Shown here one piece after another: positions 1 through 5,139 of a stretch of DNA of 5,139 nt. The DNA is from Lachnospiraceae bacterium. Lineage in GTDB: Bacteria; Bacillota; Clostridia; Lachnospirales; Lachnospiraceae. The translations under genes were made by a program, and so were the position numbers. A model generated the notes under the pieces. That model worked only from the letters and a program-made list of their open reading frames with translations. It had not been told where the DNA came from and did not search any database. Within the stretch, counting starts at the first letter, position 1. Each line of letters starts with the position of its first letter. The stretch is from positions 1,663 to 6,801 of the forward strand of contig JAJQCU010000131.1 of NCBI GenBank assembly GCA_021202575.1. Direction: 5' to 3'.

Positions 1-322
1 GGCTGAAGGGCTTGGAAATAAATTCGTCCGCGCCGGTCTCAAAGCTTTTCAGCTCGTCCCGCTCCTCTCCCTTGGCCGTCAGCATCAGGATGGGGACCTG
101 GGAATAGGAGCGGATTTCCTTTACCACCTGATAGCCGTCCATCTTCGGCATCATCACGTCCAGAATCACCAGGGCGATATCTCCCTCCGCGAAAAAGGTA
201 TCCACAGCCTCCTGCCCGTCGGCGGCCTCCACGATGCGGTAGCCGCTCTTTACCAGGAAATCTCTGACGAGCTTCCGCATTCTCACCTCATCGTCAACGA
301 CCAAAATTTTTAACTGTTCCAT
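1..322 (-). CDS. Response regulator receiver domain, probably OmpR/PhoB family (C-terminus outside window)
   Basis: This is the first 107 residues of a two-component response regulator, a cytoplasmic protein that takes a phosphoryl group from a sensor kinase. The receiver fold is complete in its key residues: the acidic pair D10-D11 that binds Mg2+, the phospho-acceptor D55 in the LDVMMP motif, T82 in the LTA motif, and K104 in the SKPF motif at the end. The 'GADEFISKPF' ending is typical of OmpR/PhoB-type regulators, so a winged-helix DNA-binding domain is expected beyond position 1, but it is not visible. The ATG at 322 is preceded by two Shine-Dalgarno-like runs, which makes the start secure. 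A cognate histidine kinase would normally lie next to it; none is in the window. The regulon cannot be predicted from the receiver alone. Confidence 0.94.
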   Translation of the reverse strand, partial: MEQLKILVVDDEVRMRKLVRDFLVKSGYRIVEAADGQEAVDTFFAEGDIALVILDVMMPKMDGYQVVKEIRSYSQVPILMLTAKGEERDELKSFETGADEFISKPFS

Positions 323-327
323 GGTTT

Positions 328-341
328 CCTCCCTTTCCTCC
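328..341 (-). promoter_or_regulatory. Double Shine-Dalgarno of the response regulator gene
   Basis: On the minus strand GGAGG (337-341) and GGGAGG (328-333) both lie upstream of the ATG at 322. The nearer one is spaced 5 nt from the start codon. The two purine-rich tracts suggest efficient initiation and fix the start; no better start codon is seen upstream. Confidence 0.75.
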
Positions 342-348
342 GGATGAT

Positions 349-408
349 AACTATTCACAGCCGCTTTCTCTCACATGCGCAGTCCTGCTCTCTTCGCATG
401 CCTTCCCG
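349..408 (+). repeat. Degenerate copy A of a GC-rich intergenic palindromic element
   Basis: This stretch lies between the phosphoesterase stop and the response regulator start. Read on the plus strand it resembles the minus-strand reading of 3267-3210. Both begin with ACT(A/G)TTCACAG, both carry a CGCA(G/A)TC block, and both end with CTTCGC(A/G)TGC(C/T)TTCCCG, with nearly the same spacing (55 against 54 nt from TTCACAG to TTCCCG). Within it CATGCG (374-379) can pair with CGCATG (395-400). If the response regulator is co-transcribed with the genes before it, this copy lies inside the transcript, reversed with respect to copy B. It looks shorter than copy B, because the inner GCCC/GGGC hairpin has no counterpart here. 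Homology was judged by eye; function is unknown. Confidence 0.6.
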
Positions 409-419
409 ACATTGACTTT

Positions 420-1043
420 TTACCACACAATGTGATCCTTCACATTCTCATCCTCATACTCAAAAATACACCGCTCATAAGCGTTGATCAGGTTCGTCTC
501 CCCGACCCTGTCATATCTGGCATACTTGCCCCCGTAGCTCTGGTGCACATGCCCGTAAATAAAGAATCTGGGCTTAAATTTCGCGATCAGCCAGTTAAAA
601 ATCTGAAAGCCTCTGTGAGGCAGGTCTTCCGCGTCGTGGAGCCCTCTGGCCGGGGAATGGGTCAGCAGAATATCAAAGCCCCTGTAACGGCATATTTTGG
701 GCAGAAGCCTCAGCACCCTTCTGGTCATCTGGTCGTCCGTGTACTGATATTTCTTTTTGTTGTAGCACATGGAACCCCCAAGGCCAAGGATTCTCACTCC
801 ATTATACATGATAATATCGTCATCCACGCAGGTACAGCCTCCCGGCTCCTTCTCATCATAGCGGATGTCATGGTTGCCGTGAACGTAAAACACCGGAAGG
901 CCCGTCATGGTCACCAGAAACTCCAGATAATCACTGGACAGATCCCCCGCCGATAAGATCATGTCCACGCCCTCCAGGCAGCCCTCCTTATAATAATCCC
1001 ACAGAAATTTGGATTCCTCATCCGCTATCGCCAGTATCCTCAT
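420..1043 (-). CDS. Calcineurin-like metallophosphoesterase, variant first metal motif
   Basis: This is a 207-residue soluble protein of the calcineurin-like phosphoesterase superfamily, whose members hydrolyse phosphomono- or diesters with two metal ions. Visible motifs in order are D8-E9-E10 (motif I, usually D-x-H), G33-D34 (motif II), G56-N57-H58-D59 (motif III), H129 in 'LLTHSPARG' (motif IV) and G164-H165-V166-H167 (motif V). The length fits a single-domain YfcE/MJ0936-like enzyme. Motif I has Glu where the metal-binding His normally sits. I recall the same 'ADEES' start in related clostridial proteins, so it is probably a subfamily trait and not damage. The ATG at 1043 is the only good start: an AAGAGG run lies unusually close (1 nt), and the open frame reaches upstream past the previous gene's stop without another ATG, GTG or TTG in the gap. 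The gene lies 83 nt after the BMP-domain gene and 97 nt before the response regulator gene. The substrate is unknown. Confidence 0.9.
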   Translation of the reverse strand: MRILAIADEESKFLWDYYKEGCLEGVDMILSAGDLSSDYLEFLVTMTGLPVFYVHGNHDIRYDEKEPGGCTCVDDDIIMYNGVRILGLGGSMCYNKKKYQYTDDQMTRRVLRLLPKICRYRGFDILLTHSPARGLHDAEDLPHRGFQIFNWLIAKFKPRFFIYGHVHQSYGGKYARYDRVGETNLINAYERCIFEYEDENVKDHIVW

Positions 1044-1126
1044 GCCTCTTATGTCCCGGGCAGCCGCAAAATCCCCTCTGATCAGCGCTTTGCCGAAGCT
1101 TACACTGAATAAGGCCTTCCGGCTTC

Positions 1127-3058
1127 CTACTCTTCCTCCACAGTTTCTACGCCCTGCTGCTGTACCACAGGCTTTGCCTTTTCCTCCAGATCGGACATTT
1201 TGGGAATGGAGCCGATTACATTCTCAGCCAGCCAGTCCATGGTGACGATCCGCTCCGGCGCCATGATCTCGTCCTCATCTCCCTGTATGATGCCCGTCTG
1301 GGAGTAAATGATACCGGCAAAGGGATTGAAATCCCCCTTGCTGATCACGCTTTTGAGGAGCTTCACCAGCCTGGTGGTGCCGATAGGCAGATTCTGGGAG
1401 GTGATCACGTCCACCAGGCCTGTGGACATGCCCCACCAGTAATTCACGGATTTGCCGCTCTCCATATTCTTTTTCCAGGAGCCGTCCATGAAATTCCTGA
1501 TGGCCTGCTCATAGAATTTCCCCCAGTTCCACACCGGCATGGCCAGATTATTCTTGACGTCGTCCTCCCTCCGGTACAGCCCGAAATGCCGGGCGCCCTC
1601 ATCCTTGTCCGGAATGATAATATCCCGGCCGGACACAAAAGAAACATCATTGTCAGAAAAGGTCCTGCGGATGTCCGCCCGCTTCCGGCTGGTCCACTCC
1701 ACATAGACCTTCACCCGGGGGTTGATCATCTTGGCGCCCAGCGCGAAGGCGTTCACGCTGGCCACAGTTCCGTAGATCGGGTAATCCGCCACGTAGCCCA
1801 GACGGTCATTTTCCGTCAGGCCCCCCGCGATGGCGCCGATCAGGAATTTGGCCTCATACATTCTGGCGGAGTAGGTCCTGATCACACCCTTGTCCGGCCA
1901 CAGGGAGCAGTTCAGAATGCGCACCTGGGGATGATCCAGAGCCACCTTCACACTGGCGTTGTAGAGTACCGGGGATGTCGTGAAAATCAGCGTATTGCCC
2001 TCCTCAATGGCGGCCTCAATGGCAGCCTCCGGACTCTCGTACTCCGAGGCGATGAACACCTCGAACTCCGCCTCCCGGCAAAAGACCTGCTCCACATGCA
2101 TCCTGCCCAGATCGTGGGCGTAGGTAAAGCCTGACTTCTTGGGACTGACCTCATGGACAAAGGCGATCCGATTGATGGGATCCGCGTTCAGAACAGCCAG
2201 GGGCTGTATCATCTTCTGCAGCAGGGGCAGCTTTGGCTTCGGTTCCTCCTCCGGCTCCATGCTGATCTGCGGGGTCTCTTCGCTCAAAGCGACGAAAACC
2301 TTCTTGCTGTTGGAGATCTTTTTCTCCAGGTCGACGCCGTTCATCTCCTTGACTTCCTGATAGCCGTACAGCTCAATAAAATCTACCAGAGCGTCGCACA
2401 TTTCCTCCCAGGAGGCGCGGCTCTCCATTTTCCTGTACGCTTTCTCAAACACCTCGTAAATATAGTGAAATTCTGTCCTCTCATCGTCCGTCCAGGTCTC
2501 GTCCGGCTCCTTGCCCACCAGGGACTGGAGCTTTTCGAAGTTTCCCTCCTCGCCAAACCAGAGGAAGTTGATCCGGGAAGCCTTGTAGAAATCCAGGAAC
2601 TCGTAGTAAATCTTATTCTCCTTCTCCTCGGTACGCTTGGGGATAATCCTGGTCACATTGCCGGTCACGGATACGGCGCCAAAAAACTTCAGGACGCTGA
2701 CCCGCTTATTGCCCTCCATCACGTAAAACCGGTTCATGTATTCATAGGCCGTGATGGGGTCTCTGATACCTTCCTCCAGATGGGAATTGCAGAGGGACTG
2801 CCATTTGGAGCTCATCTCCGTCTTCTCCGGCAGTATGGGCATAAAATTACCCGCGAAGGCCTGGCTGCGGCCCGCGGTCACTGTCCCCACCACCTGGTCC
2901 AGTGGAATCTGGACCAGCCCCAGAGGAGCCTCCGAGGTATCTTCTTTATCCTTTAATATATCATCCAGAACAGTCAGATAGGGGTATTCGCCCTTCAGCT
3001 GCTTTGTGGTAACGTACAATTTGCCGCTTTTCAGCGCTTTTTCATATTCTCCCGCCAT
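1127..3058 (-). CDS. Signal-less BMP-domain protein with ParB/sulfiredoxin-like N-terminal part
   Basis: This is a 643-residue protein. Residues about 46-140 look like a ParB/sulfiredoxin-type fold: 'GLVQIPLDQVVGT' followed by 'FYVMEGNKRVSVLKFFG', where EGNKRV (115-120) matches the ParB 'GxxR' pattern. A mostly helical stretch (about 150-255) and an acidic, proline-rich linker (about 260-278) follow. From about 297 to 605 the sequence is a BMP/Med/PnrA-type periplasmic-binding-protein domain, with 'RIAFVHEV', 'YEAKFLIGAIAG' (401-412), 'RLGYVADYPIYGTVASVNAFALG' in two pieces (419-441) and 'GLVDVI' near the end. Relatives of this domain bind nucleosides or act as regulators such as B. subtilis Med. 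There is no signal peptide, lipobox or membrane segment, so a cytoplasmic sensor is more likely than a transporter lipoprotein, and no ABC permease or ATPase genes adjoin it. The start at 3058 is preferred over the GTG at 3094 because an AGGAGGTG site lies 8 nt before it. The tail is acidic. The ligand is unknown. Confidence 0.88.
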   Translation of the reverse strand: MAGEYEKALKSGKLYVTTKQLKGEYPYLTVLDDILKDKEDTSEAPLGLVQIPLDQVVGTVTAGRSQAFAGNFMPILPEKTEMSSKWQSLCNSHLEEGIRDPITAYEYMNRFYVMEGNKRVSVLKFFGAVSVTGNVTRIIPKRTEEKENKIYYEFLDFYKASRINFLWFGEEGNFEKLQSLVGKEPDETWTDDERTEFHYIYEVFEKAYRKMESRASWEEMCDALVDFIELYGYQEVKEMNGVDLEKKISNSKKVFVALSEETPQISMEPEEEPKPKLPLLQKMIQPLAVLNADPINRIAFVHEVSPKKSGFTYAHDLGRMHVEQVFCREAEFEVFIASEYESPEAAIEAAIEEGNTLIFTTSPVLYNASVKVALDHPQVRILNCSLWPDKGVIRTYSARMYEAKFLIGAIAGGLTENDRLGYVADYPIYGTVASVNAFALGAKMINPRVKVYVEWTSRKRADIRRTFSDNDVSFVSGRDIIIPDKDEGARHFGLYRREDDVKNNLAMPVWNWGKFYEQAIRNFMDGSWKKNMESGKSVNYWWGMSTGLVDVITSQNLPIGTTRLVKLLKSVISKGDFNPFAGIIYSQTGIIQGDEDEIMAPERIVTMDWLAENVIGSIPKMSDLEEKAKPVVQQQGVETVEEE

Positions 3059-3066
3059 ATAGAATG

Positions 3067-3074
3067 CACCTCCT
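3067..3074 (-). promoter_or_regulatory. Ribosome binding site deciding the BMP-domain gene start
   Basis: AGGAGGTG on the minus strand is a near-perfect anti-16S match, 8 nt before the ATG at 3058. It falls inside the longer reading that begins at the GTG at 3094, which has no such site, so translation from 3058 is favoured. Confidence 0.88.
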
Positions 3075-3079
3075 GTGTG

Positions 3080-3089
3080 TTTCATGAAA
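3080..3089. repeat. Perfect 10-bp palindrome TTTCATGAAA in the leader
   Basis: This palindrome sits just upstream of the ribosome binding site of the BMP-domain gene. It shares the TTTCAT half with the two direct repeats at 3162-3181, so it may be a third site for the same regulator. It is short enough to arise by chance. Confidence 0.35.
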
Positions 3090-3126
3090 AGCACGCCATG
3101 ATCCGTGCAGATTTATGCTCAAACGT

Positions 3127-3155
3127 AGTATATCATAACTTTCCAAAAAGCGGAA
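3127..3155 (-). promoter_or_regulatory. Putative extended -10 promoter of the BMP-domain gene
   Basis: On the minus strand TATACT (3127-3132) is preceded by TGA (3133-3135), which together make an extended -10 (TGnTATAAT-like). The hexamer 17 bp further upstream, TTCCGC (3150-3155), is a poor -35, which the TG extension could offset. The predicted transcription start near 3120 would give a leader of about 60 nt. This is the best promoter candidate between the ATPase terminator and the gene, and it may also drive the two genes that follow. Confidence 0.6.
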
Positions 3156-3161
3156 CGCGAT

Positions 3162-3181
3162 TTTATGAAACATTTATGAAA
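3162..3181. repeat. Two direct repeats TTTATGAAA with 11-bp period
   Basis: TTTATGAAA occurs at 3162-3170 and again at 3173-3181, separated by CA, so the copies repeat once per helical turn. They cover about -42 to -61 relative to the predicted start near 3120. That is the usual place for an activator, or for an A/T-rich UP element contacted by the RNA polymerase alpha subunits. The sequence alone does not tell these apart. Confidence 0.5.
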
Positions 3182-3187
3182 ATATGG

Positions 3188-3267
3188 GCAATCTTAGCCC
3201 TGCAAAGGGCGGGAAAGCACGCGAAGCTCGCGAGATTGCGAATATAGGAGCGGAACCTGTGAACAGT
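3188..3267 (-). repeat. Copy B of the GC-rich intergenic element, foldable as a three-way junction
   Basis: GCAATCT (3188-3194) is the exact complement of AGATTGC (3233-3239). Between them lie two perfect hairpins: GCCCT-GCAA-AGGGC (3197-3210; the loop is a GNRA tetraloop on the plus strand) and CGCG-AAGCT-CGCG (3220-3232). The whole forms a compact three-way junction. The part from 3210 to 3267, read on the minus strand, resembles 349-408, so the unit is repeated in the window. Its outer end (ACTGTTCACAG) directly follows the U-tract of the ATPase terminator. It fits a dispersed intergenic palindrome (REP/MITE-like) or a structured RNA. It matches no riboswitch consensus that I can recall. 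Confidence 0.6.
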
Positions 3268-3299
3268 AAAAAAAGTAAAGCGGACCTCAGTCCGCTTTA
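3268..3299 (-). terminator. Intrinsic terminator of the metal ATPase gene, overlapping its stop codon
   Basis: On the minus strand TAAAGCGGAC (3299-3290) pairs perfectly with GTCCGCTTTA (3285-3276) around a TGAG loop. It is followed by a C and seven T residues (3274-3268). The 10-bp stem with a U-tract is a textbook rho-independent terminator. The TGA stop of the ATPase (3289-3287) lies in the loop, and the 5' arm encodes the last residues of the protein. Confidence 0.93.
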
Positions 3300-5139
3300 A
3301 TCCTCAGTGCCCGTGTGGCGTTTAACACCGCCAGCACCATGACCCCCACGTCCGCGAAAATCGCAAGCCACATGCCCGCCATGCCCAGCGCCCCCAGCAC
3401 CAGGCAGGCCGCCTTCACCGCCAGGGCAAAGACAATATTCTGCCGGACAATCCCCAGGGTTTTCACGGAAATCTTCATGGCAAGGGCGATTTTGGCCGGG
3501 TCGTCGTCCATCAGCACAATATCCGCCGCCTCGATGGCCGCGTCGCTTCCCAGCGCGCCCATGGCGATACCCACGTCCGCCCGGGAGAGCACCGGCGCGT
3601 CGTTAATGCCGTCGCCCACAAAGGCCAGTTTTTCCTTCTCTCCCTTCTGCGGCAGAAGCCTTTCCACCTCCGCCACCTTATCCGCCGGCAGGAGCTCGCT
3701 TTTGGCCTCATCCACGCCCAGCTCGTCAGCTGCCTTACAGGCGGCGCTCCTCGAGTCGCCGGTCAGCATGATGGTACGCTTCACGCCGTTATTTTTCAAA
3801 GACTGAATGGCCCTTTGCGCCGTGGGCTTGACCACGTCGGAAATCACAACGCAGCCCGCGTAATGGGAATCCACGGCCACATATACGATCGTGCCCTCGT
3901 GAAAAGACGGCGTATATGTAATCCGCTCCGCCTCCATCAGCTTCGCGTTCCCCGCAAGCACGGTCCTGCCGTCCACAACGGCTTTGACGCCGTGTCCGGC
4001 CAGCTCCTGAATGTCCTTTACCCGGTTTGCGTCGACGCTCCCGCCGTAAGCCTTCCGCAGACTCAGGCTGATGGGGTGGCCGGAGGCGCTCTCCGCGTAT
4101 GCCGCGGCCATCAGTAGCTCCGCCTCGTCAAAGCCCTCCGCCGGGGTAATGCCTGTCACCTCGAACACACCCTTTGTCAAAGTCCCCGTTTTATCAAAGA
4201 CCACATATCTGGTATCCGCGAGAGCCTCCAGATAGTTGGAGCCCTTCACCAGAATGCCCTTCGAGGAGGCGCAGCCGATACCACCAAAAAAGCTTAAGGG
4301 AATGGAAATGACCAGAGCGCAAGGACAGCTGATTACCAGGAATGTCAGCGCCCGGATAATCCAGTCAGCCCAGACCGGCCAGATTTGCGCACCGCCCACA
4401 GCTCCTGTCAGCAGCAAAAATACCGGAGGAAGCACAGCCAGCGCCAGCGCCCCATAGCAAACCGCCGGAGTGTAATATCTGGCGAAGCGGGTGATAAAAT
4501 TCTCCGCCCGGGCTTTTTTCATGCTGGAATTCTCCACCAGATCCAGGATTTTGGAAACCGTGGACTCCCCGAATTCCTTACTGGTCCGCACATGAATGAC
4601 GCCGGTCATATTGATACAGCCGCTGATCACCTGATCTCCCACAGCCGCGTCCCTGGGTACGCTCTCGCCTGTCAGGGCGCTGGTGTCCAGGCTGGTCCTG
4701 CCCTCGATGACGGTGCCGTCGATGGGTATCTTCTCCCCGGGGTTGACCACGATCACCGAACCGATCTCCACCTCATCCGGGTCCACCCTTTCCGTATGCC
4801 CATCCGTCCAGAGATTGGCGTAATCCGGGCGGATGTCCATGAGAGCCGCGATATTCTGTCTGCTTTTTCCCACAGCCACGCTCTGGAAAAGCTCTCCGAT
4901 CTGGTAAAAAAGCATAACCGCCGACCCTTCCGTGTACTCCCCCAGAAGGAAGGCTCCCACCGTGGCCACCGCCATCAGGAAATTCTCGTCGAACACCTGG
5001 CGGTTCAAAATGCCCTTCCAGGCCTTGCTCAGAATGTCATGGCCAATAATCAGGTAAGGAATCAGATACAGCGCGCCCCGAAGCCACGCCGGCAGCGCCA
5101 CGAGCCTGCAAAGAATGGTGATCACGGCCAGCGCCGCGA
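3287..5139 (-). CDS. cadA: Heavy-metal P1B-2-type ATPase (Zn/Cd/Pb exporter), N-terminus outside window
   Basis: This is a membrane pump that uses ATP to export soft divalent metals. The open frame runs to the window edge, so the 5' end is missing; the GTG at 5125 falls inside a membrane helix and is only an apparent start. Numbering from that codon, the visible parts are membrane helices near 17-35 and 48-77, the actuator TGES (152-155), the transport motif C267-P268-C269, the phosphorylated D311 in DKTGTLT, the P1B marker H350-P351 in SGHPIS, and GDGINDAP (504-511). In the last two helices K571 ('ALAVKAA') and D592 ('FADVGV') are 21 residues apart, as K693 and D714 are in E. coli ZntA, which supports group P1B-2 (Zn2+/Cd2+/Pb2+) and not copper. 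Any N-terminal HMA metal-binding domain would lie upstream. By comparison with ZntA about 60-120 residues are missing. The gene ends in its own terminator. The symbol follows common Firmicutes usage; the preferred metal is not proven. Confidence 0.95.
   Translation of the reverse strand, partial: AALAVITILCRLVALPAWLRGALYLIPYLIIGHDILSKAWKGILNRQVFDENFLMAVATVGAFLLGEYTEGSAVMLFYQIGELFQSVAVGKSRQNIAALMDIRPDYANLWTDGHTERVDPDEVEIGSVIVVNPGEKIPIDGTVIEGRTSLDTSALTGESVPRDAAVGDQVISGCINMTGVIHVRTSKEFGESTVSKILDLVENSSMKKARAENFITRFARYYTPAVCYGALALAVLPPVFLLLTGAVGGAQIWPVWADWIIRALTFLVISCPCALVISIPLSFFGGIGCASSKGILVKGSNYLEALADTRYVVFDKTGTLTKGVFEVTGITPAEGFDEAELLMAAAYAESASGHPISLSLRKAYGGSVDANRVKDIQELAGHGVKAVVDGRTVLAGNAKLMEAERITYTPSFHEGTIVYVAVDSHYAGCVVISDVVKPTAQRAIQSLKNNGVKRTIMLTGDSRSAACKAADELGVDEAKSELLPADKVAEVERLLPQKGEKEKLAFVGDGINDAPVLSRADVGIAMGALGSDAAIEAADIVLMDDDPAKIALAMKISVKTLGIVRQNIVFALAVKAACLVLGALGMAGMWLAIFADVGVMVLAVLNATRALRIKAD

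Noticed and set aside
344..349. TATCAT as a -10 for the response regulator gene
   Set aside because: The implied start would fall within the ribosome binding site and there is no -35 at 17 bp.
375..956. 193-aa open frame on the plus strand opposite the phosphoesterase
   Set aside because: It is fully antisense to a gene with clear catalytic motifs, lacks a ribosome binding site and has no recognisable domain.
1586..2134. 182-aa plus-strand open frame
   Set aside because: It is an antisense shadow of the BMP domain with no start signal or motif.
2153..2956. 267-aa open frame on the plus strand opposite the BMP-domain gene
   Set aside because: It mirrors the codon pattern of the minus-strand gene, and its leucine- and histidine-rich sequence has no family features or start signal.
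3059..3094. Twelve-residue N-terminal extension of the BMP-domain protein from a GTG at 3094
   Set aside because: The strong ribosome binding site lies inside this extension and is correctly spaced for the ATG at 3058; the extension has none of its own.
3084..3101. Five-codon upstream reading frame (ATG GCG TGC TTT TCA TGA) in the leader
   Set aside because: No Shine-Dalgarno precedes it and nothing suggests a leader peptide; its length is expected by chance.
3186..3267. Known riboswitch (c-di-GMP, guanidine, Ni/Co or similar) in the intergenic region
   Set aside because: The conserved cores that I can recall for these classes are absent, and the related copy at 349-408 argues for a dispersed element. 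An Rfam search would settle it.
3315..3806. 163-aa plus-strand open frame rich in Ser and Ala
   Set aside because: It is antisense to the most conserved part of the P-type ATPase; its composition is what a reversed GC-rich gene produces.
3287..5125. Complete ATPase starting at the GTG at 5125
   Set aside because: The frame stays open to the window edge, the GTG lies within a membrane helix without a ribosome binding site, and the protein would lack its first helix.

Overview
The window comes from a moderately GC-rich bacterium, most likely a gut Clostridia of the Lachnospiraceae type. The evidence is strong AGGAGG-type ribosome binding sites, the style of the metallophosphoesterase and of the signal-less BMP-domain protein, and a CadA-like P-type ATPase. 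This assignment is inferred from protein character and was not tested by a search. All four genes lie on the minus strand, so transcription runs from high to low coordinates.

Reading in the direction of transcription: (1) 5139-3287 is a P1B-2 (Zn/Cd/Pb) metal-exporting ATPase that lacks its N-terminus because the window ends. It finishes in a clear intrinsic terminator whose loop contains the stop codon. (2) 3267-3059 is a 200-base intergenic stretch. It holds a GC-rich palindromic element that can fold as a three-way junction, a pair of 9-bp direct repeats, an extended -10 promoter and a short leader. (3) 3058-1127 is a 643-aa protein with a ParB/sulfiredoxin-like N-terminal part joined to a BMP (Med/PnrA-type) ligand-binding domain and no signal peptide. 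(4) 1043-420 is a calcineurin-like metallophosphoesterase with an unusual first metal motif. (5) A 97-base gap contains a degenerate second copy of the GC-rich element. (6) 322-1 is the receiver domain of a response regulator, cut by the window edge.

I see no terminator between 3058 and 322, so the BMP-domain protein, the phosphoesterase and the response regulator could share one transcript, with gaps of 83 and 97 nt. A cytoplasmic small-molecule sensor, a phosphoesterase and a two-component regulator would make a plausible regulatory group, but their cooperation is inferred from position only. The metal ATPase is insulated by its terminator and looks like a separate unit.

The most interesting items are the BMP/ParB-like fusion and the two related copies of the intergenic element, one in the leader of the response regulator gene and one next to the ATPase terminator. 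The proteins are recognisable families; I see no complete, clearly new defence or mobile system.
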